A DNA stretch of 64,000 bases from Pseudomonas proteolytica (GTDB taxonomy: Bacteria; Pseudomonadota; Gammaproteobacteria; Pseudomonadales; Pseudomonadaceae): the NCBI RefSeq assembly GCF_007858275.1, contig NZ_VFEV01000018.1, positions 1 through 64,000 on the forward strand. The letters are read 5' to 3'. The first letter of the stretch is position 1; each line of letters starts with the position of its first letter. Below the pieces are notes generated by a model. That model did not search any database. It had not been told where the DNA came from and saw nothing but the letters and a program-made list of their open reading frames with translations. Of this stretch, positions 26,486 to 36,097 are shown piece by piece. The position numbers were made by a program, and so were the translations under genes.

Positions 26486-28897
26486 TCAGAAGCTCCAGCG
26501 CGTGGTGAGCATCACGTTGCGCGGGTCACCGTAATAAGCGGTGTTATAGAAGCCGATGTTGGTGTAGTACTTCTTGTCGAAGGCGTTGTTCAGGTTCAGG
26601 GTCGCCGATAGATTCTCGGTCACCTGATAACGCGCCATCACGTCCACGAGCCAGTAGGCTTCCTGGGCAAACTCTTCATTTTTGCTTTTGTAGCGGTTGT
26701 ACAGCTCTTGCCAACTGCGACTCTGCCAGCGCGCACCACCACCTACGGTCAGGCGGTCCAGGGGGCCCTTGAGTTTGTACGTGGTGTAGAAACTGAGCTG
26801 GTCCTGCGGCTCCCAGGTCGAGACTTTCTTGCCGCTTTCGTCGCGGATGATCTTGTGGGTGTAACCGGCCTGGGCCTGCCAGCCGGGCGCCAGTTCCCCG
26901 GACATTTCTGCTTCAAAACCCTTGGTCTTGGCTTCGATGCCCTTGGAGGCATAACCCACGGACGGGTTGGTCGGCGCGGCGTTGTATTCGGCGTCGGGTT
27001 CTGCACGGTGGCTCTGGTGTACTTCAAAATAGGCCAGGCTGGTATTGAGTCGGCCGTTGAAGAATTCACCCTTGATGCCGCCCTCGTAGTTCTTGCCTTC
27101 GGAGGGCTCCAGCAGCTTGTTGTTACGGTCGCGGTTGTAGCTTTCCGGCATGAAGATGTCGGTGTAGCTGGCGTAGGCGGTGAAGTTTTCGTTCAGGTCA
27201 TAGGTCACCCCGGCGTAGGGCACCAACCGCCCGGTTTCCGTGGAGTCGTCGGTGCCGCGCAGTTTGTAGTTGGCGACGCGGCCGCCAAGGAACAGGTTCA
27301 GCGGGTCGGCCAGGCTTAAGCGCGAGGTCATGTAGCCCGCGCTTTGGCGGGTGGTCAGGTCGTTGATGTAGGTGGGCGCGCCCCAGTCAGGTTCGGCAAA
27401 ATTGCCATCGAAGTTCCAGAAGTCCACCACTTTGCCATTGGCGTGTGTGGGGCTGCCGTAGTCCTTGCCTTTCCAGTGGGAGTTGGAGGCCGAGGCGCCC
27501 ACGACCAGTTCATGCTCACGGCCCAGCAGGCTGAACGGGCCGCTGAGGTATACATGGGCGGAATTGGCGCGGGTCAGGCCGGTGAATTTGTTGGCATACA
27601 CCGTCGACAGGCCAGTGTCGGGGCTCGGCGCACTCTGGATCGAACCCAGGGGCGCGTCGTAGCCGCTGAGTTGGTGGGTCACTTGCGCCTTGGCTACCCA
27701 GCCGTTGGCGAAGCTGCGCTCCAGGGTGGCGAAGGCACCCCGGTTGTACTGTTCCCAGCGGCTCCACTTGGCGCCGTTGTTGTACGAGCGCTTGACGTCG
27801 ATGCGGTCGCCGTTGGTGTTGAACAACGGTCGGCTGCCGGACCAGCCCGAGCTTTGCGGATCGTTGTTCTGATAGTCAAAGCCCACGGTCAGCAAGGTGT
27901 CGTCGTCGAGGTCCGCTTCCAGCGAGCCGAAGTAGACGCTGGTCTTGCGCTGGTAGCGCTCCATGAACGAATGCTTGTCCTGATAGGCCGCCACGGCGCG
28001 CCCACGGATATTGCCGCTGTCGGTCAACGGGCCGCTGACGTCGACTTGGGAGCGGTAGTTGTCCCAGCTGCCGGCACCCAGTTCGATACTGGCCTTGAAG
28101 TCGCGGGTGGGCTTTTTGCGGATCAGGTTGAGGGTCGCGCCCGGCGCCCCGGCACCGGTCAGCAGGCCGGTGGCGCCCTTGAGAATCTCCACGCGGTCGT
28201 AGATCGCCATGTCGGTCAGGGTCTGCCCCGACGAGTAGGCCGAGTTGCGCAGGGTGGGGATGCCGTCGTACTGGAAGTTTTCGATGGAAAACCCACGGGC
28301 GAAATAGTTGGTGCGCTCGCTGTCATAGGTCGACACGGTGATGCCGGGGGTGTGGCGCATCACATCGTCAATGGCGTTGAGGCCGAAGTCGTCCATGTGC
28401 TGGCGGGTGATCACGGTGATCGACTGTGGGGTCTCCTTGGGCGTCAGGACCATGCGCGTGGCGGTGGCGATGGTGCCCGGGGTGTAGGACCCGGTGCCCT
28501 CGGTGACGGTGCCCAATTGGTTGGAGGTGATTTCGGTGGCAGCCAGTGCCAGGGTGCCATTGGCTTGGGGCAGTGCCTGCAACTGGTAGCCATCGGCACT
28601 GGCCTGCGCGGCGAAGCCGGTGCCTTCCAGGACCTTGGCAAAGCCATCCTCCACGTTGTAGCTGCCGCGCACGCCAGCACTGTTCAGGCCGGCCACCTGT
28701 TGCGACTGGAACGCAATCGGTGCGCCGGCAGCCTGGGCGTAACGGCTCAGGACTTCGCTGAGGGGGCCAGGGGCAATATCGAAGGCCTGGACCTGTTGCT
28801 GCGCGTAGGCAAAGGCCGGCAGTGCCAGCGGCAGGCAGCCAAGCAGCAAGCGGCTGGCCAGCAGCAGGCTGCCACGGGTGGAGGGGTTGGAAGACAT
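26486..28897 (-). CDS. TonB-dependent siderophore receptor with signalling domain
   Basis: 803 residues: signal peptide (ending AFAYA-QQQ), an STN/signalling domain (about 35-110: FDIAPGPLSEVLSRYAQAAG), plug domain with PQSITVITRQHMDDFGL, and a 22-strand barrel ending in RWSF. Receptors with this domain pass a surface signal to a FecR-type anti-sigma protein. It closes an operon-like set of ECF sigma, fecR and receptor. The siderophore cannot be told from sequence alone. The start at MSSNPSTRG has AAGGAG upstream. Confidence 0.92.
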   Translation of the reverse strand: MSSNPSTRGSLLLASRLLLGCLPLALPAFAYAQQQVQAFDIAPGPLSEVLSRYAQAAGAPIAFQSQQVAGLNSAGVRGSYNVEDGFAKVLEGTGFAAQASADGYQLQALPQANGTLALAATEITSNQLGTVTEGTGSYTPGTIATATRMVLTPKETPQSITVITRQHMDDFGLNAIDDVMRHTPGITVSTYDSERTNYFARGFSIENFQYDGIPTLRNSAYSSGQTLTDMAIYDRVEILKGATGLLTGAGAPGATLNLIRKKPTRDFKASIELGAGSWDNYRSQVDVSGPLTDSGNIRGRAVAAYQDKHSFMERYQRKTSVYFGSLEADLDDDTLLTVGFDYQNNDPQSSGWSGSRPLFNTNGDRIDVKRSYNNGAKWSRWEQYNRGAFATLERSFANGWVAKAQVTHQLSGYDAPLGSIQSAPSPDTGLSTVYANKFTGLTRANSAHVYLSGPFSLLGREHELVVGASASNSHWKGKDYGSPTHANGKVVDFWNFDGNFAEPDWGAPTYINDLTTRQSAGYMTSRLSLADPLNLFLGGRVANYKLRGTDDSTETGRLVPYAGVTYDLNENFTAYASYTDIFMPESYNRDRNNKLLEPSEGKNYEGGIKGEFFNGRLNTSLAYFEVHQSHRAEPDAEYNAAPTNPSVGYASKGIEAKTKGFEAEMSGELAPGWQAQAGYTHKIIRDESGKKVSTWEPQDQLSFYTTYKLKGPLDRLTVGGGARWQSRSWQELYNRYKSKNEEFAQEAYWLVDVMARYQVTENLSATLNLNNAFDKKYYTNIGFYNTAYYGDPRNVMLTTRWSF

Positions 28898-28962
28898 GTA
28901 ATCGGTGCTCCTTTGGATGTTGGCCAAGGAAAGGACGCGGCAAAACCGAAAACACGCAGACT

Positions 28963-29898
28963 TTATTGAGAATTGTTCGCGCTGTTTTTCAACGACACGC
29001 GAGTGACCCATGGGGTGTAGCTGCTGACCTCGATCGGCAGCGTGCGCTGGAGCAGGCGCAAGGCGCGCGCCGGGTCGTCGAACGGCAGCATCACCGTGAC
29101 CCGCAGGCCTTGCAGGGCCTGGCGATCGAACAACAACAGGCCGCTGCGATGGCGGCCCAGGCGCTCCAGCACATCCGCCAGGGGCTCGTCGTTGGCCAGC
29201 AACTGATGGGTGTTCCAGGCAGCTTCGTGGGCGCGGGCATCGAATTTTTCTACGTTGCCCGGGCCTTGTGCATCGAGTCGTACGCGCTGGCCGGGGTTGA
29301 GGGTTAATTGCTGGGTGGCGCTGTCGATGCGCGTAGACGATTCGAGCATCCTGACCACCGTTGCCTCGCCACTGCGTTCGACGATAAAGCGCGTGCCCAG
29401 GGCGCGAATGCTGCCTTGCGGGGTATCGACATAAAACGGGCGCTGGGCATCCTTGGCCACGTCCACCAGTAATTCACCGTGCAGCAGGCGCACCCGGCGT
29501 TGGTTGGCGTCAAAGTCCAGGTCCACCGCCGAACCGCCATCCAGTTGCAGGGTGCTGCCATCGGCCAGGCGTTGTTGCTGCCATTGGCCGCTGGCGGTGC
29601 TGAGGTCGGCGAACAGATAGCCGCGCTGGCTGTACTGATAGGCCGGCAGGGCGAGCAGGCCAATCAACAGGCTCAGGGCCAGGCCCTTGATCGCTTTCGG
29701 TTGGCGTGCCCGGCGCAATGCCGCGCGGGCCGGAGCCTGCTTGAGGGGCGACAGGTGGCCTTGCAGGCGCGCGATAGCCAGTGGATGTTGTGGGTCGGCG
29801 GCGAGCCAGGCATGGAAGGCCTGCTGGCTGGCGGCGTCGGCCTGATGGTCGAGGCGCACCAGCCATTGGGCAGCCTCGCGCAGGATGGCCGCATTCAC
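28963..29898 (-). CDS. FecR-type anti-sigma factor / signal transducer
   Basis: About 311 residues: cytoplasmic N-terminal FecR domain (EAAQWLVRLDHQADAASQQAFHAWLA), one membrane helix (GLALSLLIGLLALPAYQY), and a periplasmic FecR domain (LADGSTLQLDGGSAVDLDF, then the STN-like C-terminal). It relays occupancy of the receptor to the sigma factor encoded just upstream. The chosen GTG overlaps the sigma-gene stop as GTGA; a GTG four codons earlier (29910) is possible. Confidence 0.88.
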   Translation of the reverse strand: MNAAILREAAQWLVRLDHQADAASQQAFHAWLAADPQHPLAIARLQGHLSPLKQAPARAALRRARQPKAIKGLALSLLIGLLALPAYQYSQRGYLFADLSTASGQWQQQRLADGSTLQLDGGSAVDLDFDANQRRVRLLHGELLVDVAKDAQRPFYVDTPQGSIRALGTRFIVERSGEATVVRMLESSTRIDSATQQLTLNPGQRVRLDAQGPGNVEKFDARAHEAAWNTHQLLANDEPLADVLERLGRHRSGLLLFDRQALQGLRVTVMLPFDDPARALRLLQRTLPIEVSSYTPWVTRVSLKNSANNSQ

Positions 29899-30410
29899 GG
29901 CTGGGCGCACGCGTCGCAGGCCAGCAGGGCGTGCACCAGGTCCTGTTGCACGGTGCGTAACGAAACCCCCAGACGTTCGGCGATCTGGGCCTGATCCAGG
30001 CCATCGAGGTGGCGCAGGATAAAGGTCTCGCGGATCCGCGGCTTCATGCGCGCCAGGGCCCGGTCAATCGTTTCGAGCACTTGCACTGCCTGCAGGATCT
30101 GCTCGGGCGAGGGCGCCTGCTCAAGGTACTGGGCGCAGCGCTCCAGTTCGTCCTGGTAGGCCCGCTCCAGGCGCCGCCGGCGATTGCGGTCCATCAACAG
30201 ACGGCGGGCCACGGTGGCGAGGTAGGCCTGCGGCTCGCGGGGCGCCACGTAGGGCCCGGCCGATAGCAGGCGGATAAATGTGTCGTGTGCCACATCGGCG
30301 GCGTGATGGGAGCAATCCACACGGCGGCGCAGCCAGCTCAACAGCCAGCCGTGGTAGCCGCGGTACAGGGCTTCAAGCGTCGCGGCTTCGGCGGGCTGGG
30401 CTGGTTTCAT
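29895..30410 (-). CDS. FecI-type ECF sigma factor
   Basis: 171 residues with sigma region 2 (VAHDTFIRLLS) and region 4 (RIRETFILRHLDGLDQAQIAERLGVSLRTVQQDL). The family is iron-starvation sigma factors (FecI/FpvI). It would transcribe the receptor gene when FecR is triggered. A Fur-like site lies just upstream. Gene order sigma, fecR, receptor is standard. Confidence 0.92.
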   Translation of the reverse strand: MKPAQPAEAATLEALYRGYHGWLLSWLRRRVDCSHHAADVAHDTFIRLLSAGPYVAPREPQAYLATVARRLLMDRNRRRRLERAYQDELERCAQYLEQAPSPEQILQAVQVLETIDRALARMKPRIRETFILRHLDGLDQAQIAERLGVSLRTVQQDLVHALLACDACAQP

Positions 30411-30430
30411 GCGAAAAATTCGTAAGTGGG

Positions 30431-30447
30431 AATTAATCTTATTCTAG
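30431..30447. promoter_or_regulatory. Possible Fur box of the first ECF sigma gene
   Basis: AATTAATCTTATTCTAG, read on the reverse strand, agrees with about 11 of 17 positions of the AATGAGAATTATTATCATT type Fur box. It is 20 bp before the sigma start codon. It is clearly weaker than the site at 40925. Confidence 0.5.
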
Positions 30448-31035
30448 TTGTTTCTGGCGGAGAGCTGCAATGGGCGAGGCAAGCTTGGTCTCAGGAACGG
30501 TCCTTTCGACGTCTTTATAGAGTTAGCCAAAAAACTTCTGGAGGCGGCATTGGTTAATACCTCGGATTCTATGTGGTTAGTGGTTGTAAATCGGTCAATA
30601 TTATTTGGATTGAGTGACTGAACAGTCGCAATGGCTGGCGATATTGAGCCAGTTAACGCTCGAAAACCCCTTTACGCCAGCTCTGTAAATTGCAATCTAG
30701 GCAGGTTTGGTGTGAAAAAGTAGCAATGCTTGATATTGGCGGGTAGTTGGGTAGCACTTTTTTGGCGTATTGACCGAATCCACAGTAACGTCGTTTTGAC
30801 CGAGCCGGGGTCATGCGCAACGAATCGGTCAGTTTTTCCTCGTTGCGTTTAAAGCGCCGGCATCAATAAACACTTGGTGTTTACCTGGCAGGTTGGGCGC
30901 GACCGACGACGCAGCCGCTGGGCTGTGAATGAACCGCCTTGGCCAATCGGTCATTCCAACCTGGGTTCAGTCAGTGGCATATGCCCTGCACCTATCCCGG
31001 GCACATCCTGCGCTCACTTCACCATAGGCTTGATC
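30448..31035. promoter_or_regulatory. 588-base control region with repeated TGACCGAAT/ATTCGGTCA motifs
   Basis: No gene is supported here. The motif AATCGGTCA or its complement occurs at 30589-30597, 30771-30779 (TGACCGAAT), 30797-30804 (TGACCGAG), 30823-30831 and 30945-30953. The three middle copies start exactly 26 bp apart. The same motif is found in front of the EutH-like gene (36098-36106), so it is a candidate operator of the DeoR regulator encoded between the two units. Confidence 0.55.
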
Positions 31036-32445
31036 ATGACCAAACCCTTCCCGAATCAGAGTGGTATCTACGACGTCATCGTTGTTGGCGGTGGCGTTGT
31101 GGGATGCGCGATGGTCCGGCGCTTTACCCTGGAAGGGGCGCGGGTGCTGTTGCTGGAAAAAAGCCCGGACATCCTGTCTGGAGCGAGCAAAGGCAATAGC
31201 GCGATTTTGCACACTGGCTTCGATGCGCCAACCGGCAGCCTGGAGCTGCAATGCATGAAGGACGGCTACCAGGAATACCTGCAGATCCACCAGAAGATGT
31301 CGCTGCCGCTGCTCAAGACCGGCGCGATGGTGGTGGCCTGGAACGAGGAGGACCTGGGCAAGCTGCAAGGCATCGTCGAGCAGGCGCACGCCAATGGGAT
31401 TGCCGATGTCCGCCTGATCGGCCGCGAGCGGGTGCGCGCCCTGGAGCCGAACCTGGCACACAATGCCCTGGGGGCGGTCGAGGTGCCTGGTGAGTTTGTG
31501 ATCGACCCGTGGTCGGCGCCCCTGGGGTATCTGCTCCAGGCGATGATCCATGGGGCACAGGTGCGCTTCAATACCGAGGTCAATGGCGGCTATTTCGACG
31601 GCGAACTCTGGGCCCTGGAGACCACCAACGGGTTTATCCGCGGGCGCACGATCATCAACTGCGCCGGGTTGTTTGGCGATGTGCTCGAGCAACAGTTGCT
31701 GGGCGCATCGAGCTTTTCCATTCACCCGCGCAAAGGTCAGTTCGTGGTGTTCGACAAGGCCGCCGCGCGCTATCTGGGCAACATCATCCTGCCGGTGCCC
31801 AATGAACGCACCAAAGGCATCGTGTTGACCCGTACGGTCTACGGCAACCTGCTGGTGGGGCCGACCGCCGAAGAACAGGAAGACCGCGTGCACGCCGGCC
31901 TCGACGGCGATGTGCTGCGTCAATTGGTGGACGCCGCCGTCGAGCGGATTCCGGCGCTCGAAGGCATGCCGGTCACCGCCACGTATGCCGCACTGCGCCC
32001 GGCCACGGAAAAGAAGGAGTACCGGGTGCAGCGGGTCGAAGGCAAGAACTGGATCAGCGTCGGCGGCATCCGCTCCACCGGCCTGACCGCGGCGCTGGGC
32101 ATTGCCCGGCACGTGTTCAGCCTTTATCAACGCGAGCACACACCGGTCCCTGCGCAAATCCTGCAATGGCCGACATTGCCCAACCTTGCCGAACATTTGC
32201 CGCGCGATTATCAGCGCCCGGGCTACGGCGAAATCGTCTGCCACTGTGAAATGGTGACGCTGCGGGAAATCGAGAATGCCTTGGCCAGTGCGCTGCCGCC
32301 CGGTGACCTGGGTGGTTTGAAGCGCCGCACGCGGGCCTGTATGGGGCGCTGCCAGGGCTTTTATTGTGGTGCGCGAGTGGCGCAGTTGAGCGCTGGCCAT
32401 CTGGCCGTTCCCCTTGCAACAGGTGTTTGTCATGCAGCCCATTGA
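31036..32445 (+). CDS. GlpO/LhgO-like FAD dehydrogenase with C-terminal [2Fe-2S] domain
   Basis: 469 residues. N-terminal FAD-binding DAO domain (DVIVVGGGVVGCAMVRRF), substrate domain, then a BFD-like [2Fe-2S] tail with cysteines CHCE...ACMGRCQGFYC (about 403-440). This is the layout of the GlpA-like flavoprotein found with a second FAD/NAD oxidoreductase and a glycerol kinase in clostridia. It probably oxidises a polyol phosphate or 2-hydroxy acid. The start MTKPFPNQSG was chosen because the FAD fold begins 10 residues later; upstream frame is non-coding. It overlaps the next gene by 14 bases. Confidence 0.85.
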   Translation: MTKPFPNQSGIYDVIVVGGGVVGCAMVRRFTLEGARVLLLEKSPDILSGASKGNSAILHTGFDAPTGSLELQCMKDGYQEYLQIHQKMSLPLLKTGAMVVAWNEEDLGKLQGIVEQAHANGIADVRLIGRERVRALEPNLAHNALGAVEVPGEFVIDPWSAPLGYLLQAMIHGAQVRFNTEVNGGYFDGELWALETTNGFIRGRTIINCAGLFGDVLEQQLLGASSFSIHPRKGQFVVFDKAAARYLGNIILPVPNERTKGIVLTRTVYGNLLVGPTAEEQEDRVHAGLDGDVLRQLVDAAVERIPALEGMPVTATYAALRPATEKKEYRVQRVEGKNWISVGGIRSTGLTAALGIARHVFSLYQREHTPVPAQILQWPTLPNLAEHLPRDYQRPGYGEIVCHCEMVTLREIENALASALPPGDLGGLKRRTRACMGRCQGFYCGARVAQLSAGHLAVPLATGVCHAAH

Positions 32446-33670
32446 AGTCGAAAACATTGATGTCGCGATTATCGGTGGCGGCCCGTCGGGGCTGTCGGCG
32501 GCGATCACCCTGCGCAAGCTGGGCGTCGACAAGGTCGTGGTGCTGGAGCGCGAGCCCGAGGCGGGTGGCATCCCGCGCCATTGTGGGCATCCGCCTTTTG
32601 GCCTGCGTGAATACGGCAGGCTCTACACCGGGCCGGCCTATGCGCGCAAAAACGTCGCGCAGGCGTTGAAGGCGGGGGTGCAGATCCGCGTCAAGCACTC
32701 GGTGACGCAGATGGGCGAGGGCGGGCGCCTGGAACTGGTCAGCCCGGAGGGCGCGAGGGTTATCCAGGCACGCCGGGTGTTGATCGCCACCGGGGCCCGG
32801 GAAACGCCGCGCTCGGCGCGCCTGCTGGGCGGCGACCGCCCGCTGGGGGTCATCAATACCGGTGCGTTCCAGTCCTATCTGTACCTGGAACACCTCAAGC
32901 CCTTTGAGCGCCCGTTGATTGTCGGTACCGAGTTGGTCAGCCTGTCGGCGGTCATGAGCTGCCGACGTGCCGGGATCCAGCCGGTGGCGATGATCGAGGC
33001 CAATCAGCGGGCCACGGCGCGCTGGCCGTTGTCGCTGTTTCCGCGGTTGTGCGGGGTGCCGATGCATTTCGGCGCGCAACTGCTGCAGATCCATGGCACC
33101 GGGCGCGTGGAGGGTGCGACCGTGCGCCTGGCTGACGGCCAGACCACCACCTTGGACTGTGACGGCGTGCTGCTCACCGGCCAGTTCACCCCCGAATCCA
33201 GCCTGGTGCGCTTGAGCGAGCTGCGGCTTGACCCGAAAAGCGGTGGCCCGCACATCGATCAATACGGGCGCTGCAGTGATCCGGCCTACTTTGCCGCGGG
33301 TAATCTGCTGCGTCCTGTCGAGACGGCAGGCTGGTCGTTTCGCGAAGGCCATAAGATCGCTACGATGATCGCCCGCGACCTGCAGGGGCACTTGCCGGCA
33401 GGTGCGCCGAGCGTCGAGATCGCCTGCCAGGGCGACTTGAAACTCTGCGTGCCGCAACGCCTGAGCCCGTCTGCCGTGGCGGGTATGCAGCACCTGCAAC
33501 TGCGGGTCAGCCGTGAGGTGAAAGGGCGCCTGGTGGTACGGGCCGATGGTACGCAAATCTGGTCGCGTGCCGGCAGTTGGTTGCCGGAACGGCGGATCCT
33601 GATCCCCATCGCCGGCCTGAACCTGCCCCAGGGCGTACAGCAACTCGAAGTCGACTTTGTCGGCCACTAA
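32432..33670 (+). CDS. FAD/NAD(P)-dependent oxidoreductase (GlpB-like partner)
   Basis: 412 residues with the pyridine-nucleotide-disulfide oxidoreductase fold: DVAIIGGGPSGLSAAITL (FAD), RHCGHPPFG, ATGARETPRSARLL and FAAGNLLRPVETAGWSF. It lacks an obvious redox CxxC disulfide. With the preceding [2Fe-2S] flavoprotein it would form a two-subunit dehydrogenase delivering electrons to a carrier. It overlaps both neighbours in the operon, which suggests one complex. Confidence 0.82.
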   Translation: MQPIEVENIDVAIIGGGPSGLSAAITLRKLGVDKVVVLEREPEAGGIPRHCGHPPFGLREYGRLYTGPAYARKNVAQALKAGVQIRVKHSVTQMGEGGRLELVSPEGARVIQARRVLIATGARETPRSARLLGGDRPLGVINTGAFQSYLYLEHLKPFERPLIVGTELVSLSAVMSCRRAGIQPVAMIEANQRATARWPLSLFPRLCGVPMHFGAQLLQIHGTGRVEGATVRLADGQTTTLDCDGVLLTGQFTPESSLVRLSELRLDPKSGGPHIDQYGRCSDPAYFAAGNLLRPVETAGWSFREGHKIATMIARDLQGHLPAGAPSVEIACQGDLKLCVPQRLSPSAVAGMQHLQLRVSREVKGRLVVRADGTQIWSRAGSWLPERRILIPIAGLNLPQGVQQLEVDFVGH

Positions 33671-33695
33671 CAAGACCTGCCGAGGAGTCTTTAAC

Positions 33696-35111
33696 ATGCG
33701 GATTGCCGCGCTCGATCAAGGCACCACCAGCACCCGTGTGCTGGTGGTGAGTGACAATGGGTCTGCTGATATCCAGCTCTCGTTGCGCCATCAGCAACAC
33801 CATCCCCACCCCGGTTGGGTGGAGCATGACCCACTGGAGTTGCTCAATAACCTGCAGCGTTGCCTGGAGGCCACCGGCCAGGTGGATGCCATCGGTATTG
33901 CCAACCAGGGTGAAAGTTGCCTGGCGTGGGATGCCAAGACCGGCGAGCCGTTATCCCCGGTGATCGTCTGGCAGGACAATCGCACCTCGGCCGAGATCGC
34001 CCAGTTGCGCGGCGACGGGGGCGAAGCCCTGACCCTGGAGCGTGCGGGGTTGCCGTTGGATCCGTATTTTTCGGCGAGCAAGCTGGCCTGGATCGTACGC
34101 AACCTGCCGGCTGCGCAAAGCGCCTTGAAAGCCGGGCGGCTGCGCCTGGGCACCACCGATGCGTACTTTCTCGATCGCCTGACCGGGGTCTTTGCCACCG
34201 ACGTCACGACCGCCTCGCGCACTTCGCTGATGAACCTTTCGACCGGGCAGTGGGACAGTCAACTCTGCGAGCTGTTTGGCGTGCCCATGGAAACGTTGCC
34301 GCAGATCCGCGACACCGTCGGCCACTTTGGCGAGATCGGCGCCACCCCGGTCACCGCCTCGATTGTCGACCAGCAAGCCTCACTGTATGGCCATGGTTGC
34401 CGCAACGAGGGCGACGCCAAGATCACCTACGGTACGGGGGCGTTCGCCCTGACCTTGACGGGCGAGCAGATCATCCGAGCGCCGGACAAGGGCCTGCTGG
34501 CAACCATCGCCTGGCAGATCGACGGCAAACCCACGTATGCCATGGACGGTGGTGTCTACGATGCCAGCGCCGCCGTGGAGTGGGCCGGGCGGCTTGGCTT
34601 GTTCAGCGATTTTTCAGAGCTGGCGGCCTTCGACGAGCCGCCGGCCATTGGTCGCCAACTCGCGTTTGTGCCGGCGTTGTCCGGGCTCGGCTGCCCCCAC
34701 TGGGACCGTAGCGCGGCAGCCCTGTGGGTGGGCATGAATGGCAGCACCACGCGCCAGGATATGTGCCAGGCCGTGCTGGAAGGCGTGGCGTTGCGCAGTG
34801 TTGAAGTGATCACGGCCATGGACGGTTTTCTCAGCGTCACCGATCACCTGTCCATCGATGGCGGCCTGGCGCGCAGTCCATATTTTGCGCAGTTCCTTGC
34901 TGATGCCTTGCAGCGTTGCATCGTCACCCAGCGCTTCGATGAGCTGACGGCGTTCGGCTGCGCAGCGCTGGCAGCCAAAGGCCTTGGCGTAGCCCTCAAG
35001 CCGCCGCGTAACACCAGCACCAGCTTTCACCCGAAAGTCAGTGCCGCGCAAGCCCAGCAGTGGCGTGCCACGTTCAGCGATGCGGTGACCCGTTGCCGCG
35101 ACTGGCGCTGA
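33696..35111 (+). CDS. FGGY-family carbohydrate kinase (glycerol-kinase-like)
   Basis: 471 residues of two FGGY ATPase domains: AALDQGTTSTRVLVV (phosphate 1), GIANQGES, IVWQDNRT, TYGTGAFALTLTG (phosphate 2), and SIDGGLARSPYFAQFLAD. It is nearest to GlpK in motifs but shorter (GlpK is about 500) and divergent. The start MRIAALDQG has CGAGGAG eight bases before it. It probably phosphorylates a small polyol that the two upstream oxidoreductases then oxidise. The substrate is unknown. Confidence 0.85.
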   Translation: MRIAALDQGTTSTRVLVVSDNGSADIQLSLRHQQHHPHPGWVEHDPLELLNNLQRCLEATGQVDAIGIANQGESCLAWDAKTGEPLSPVIVWQDNRTSAEIAQLRGDGGEALTLERAGLPLDPYFSASKLAWIVRNLPAAQSALKAGRLRLGTTDAYFLDRLTGVFATDVTTASRTSLMNLSTGQWDSQLCELFGVPMETLPQIRDTVGHFGEIGATPVTASIVDQQASLYGHGCRNEGDAKITYGTGAFALTLTGEQIIRAPDKGLLATIAWQIDGKPTYAMDGGVYDASAAVEWAGRLGLFSDFSELAAFDEPPAIGRQLAFVPALSGLGCPHWDRSAAALWVGMNGSTTRQDMCQAVLEGVALRSVEVITAMDGFLSVTDHLSIDGGLARSPYFAQFLADALQRCIVTQRFDELTAFGCAALAAKGLGVALKPPRNTSTSFHPKVSAAQAQQWRATFSDAVTRCRDWR

Positions 35112-35115
35112 CGGC

Positions 35116-35895
35116 TTACCACTCCGGCCGGGTCAGGGCAGGGGCCTCCAGGACTTCCACCTGGGCCTCGGCCAGGGCCTTGGCCAGTTCACCCAAGGGT
35201 TTGCGGTCGATGATCAGGCGGTCGATGCGTTCCAGGGGGAATACCTGGAACAACGCGCGCTTGCCCATCTTCGAGGAATCGGCAATGACCGTGAGGTAGC
35301 GCGTGCGGGCGATCATGGCGCGGGTGATTTCCGCCTCTTCGATGGAGAAGTCAAAGGCCCCGTCGGTGTTCAAGGCGCCAATGGTGACCACCGCATGCTC
35401 TGCGTTGAAGCGCGCGATCTGCTCCATGGCCAGGGCGCCGATATTCTGTTCCGATTCGGGGCGGTATTCGCCACCGATCATGAATACGCGATTACCACTG
35501 GCGCCAATGGCGGAGGCGATCAACAAGGAGTTGGTAATGACCGTGATGCGGTTGAGCTTTGCCAGTTCACGGGCAAAGAACAGGGTAGTGGTACCGGTAT
35601 CGATCAGCAGGCTGTCGCCCGGCGCATAGAGCCCGGCGGCAAACCGCGCCACCGCACGTTTCTCCTGGGAAAATTCATTCATCCGGGTCTGGAAGGCGTT
35701 CTCATGTTCGCCGCTGGGAGGCAGCGAGGCACCACCGTGGAACTTGGTGACCTGGCCATCGTCGGCCAGGGCCGTGAGGTCGCGGCGAATGGTCTCTTGC
35801 GAAGTGCTGAGGGTGCGCGCCAACTCATCGACTGAAATGCGTTCACGCTGGCGTAGCAGCTCAAGGATATGTTGGCGTCTTTCATTGGGGCGCAT
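35116..35895 (-). CDS. DeoR/GlpR-family transcriptional repressor
   Basis: 259 residues: DeoR winged helix (RRQHILELLRQRERISVDELARTLSTSQETIRRDL) and a sugar-phosphate sensor domain (LLIDTGTTTLFFARELAK, IGGEYRPESEQNIGALA). DeoR proteins usually answer to a phosphorylated substrate, here probably the product of the adjacent kinase. The stop is 4 bases from the kinase stop (convergent) and it is divergent from the EutH-like gene. It likely controls both units. Confidence 0.9.
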   Translation of the reverse strand: MRPNERRQHILELLRQRERISVDELARTLSTSQETIRRDLTALADDGQVTKFHGGASLPPSGEHENAFQTRMNEFSQEKRAVARFAAGLYAPGDSLLIDTGTTTLFFARELAKLNRITVITNSLLIASAIGASGNRVFMIGGEYRPESEQNIGALAMEQIARFNAEHAVVTIGALNTDGAFDFSIEEAEITRAMIARTRYLTVIADSSKMGKRALFQVFPLERIDRLIIDRKPLGELAKALAEAQVEVLEAPALTRPEW

Positions 35896-36097
35896 GGGGA
35901 TCGATCCTCTTGATGCTACGTGAGTGCGCCAGCGGTGCGCAGCGCTGTTACCGAGGCACTCAAATGATGCCGCAGCAGCGTGTGTTGGGGCGCTTGAGCG
36001 CCAGCGCGGATTGCGTGAACTTGGTATTGGCGTTTGCCGTTCACGGGCTTAGAGTCCGCTGCCTTGAAAGGTATGAGCAGAGATTACGCAATAGAAT

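Noticed and set aside
27344..28969. 541-codon frame opposite the siderophore receptor gene
   Set aside because: Antisense shadow; Val/Gly-rich with no ribosome site or domain, while the reverse strand encodes a full TonB receptor.
30448..31035. Possible small gene in the 588-base gap before the flavoprotein gene
   Set aside because: The only frames lack ribosome sites and run through the repeated operator-like motifs.
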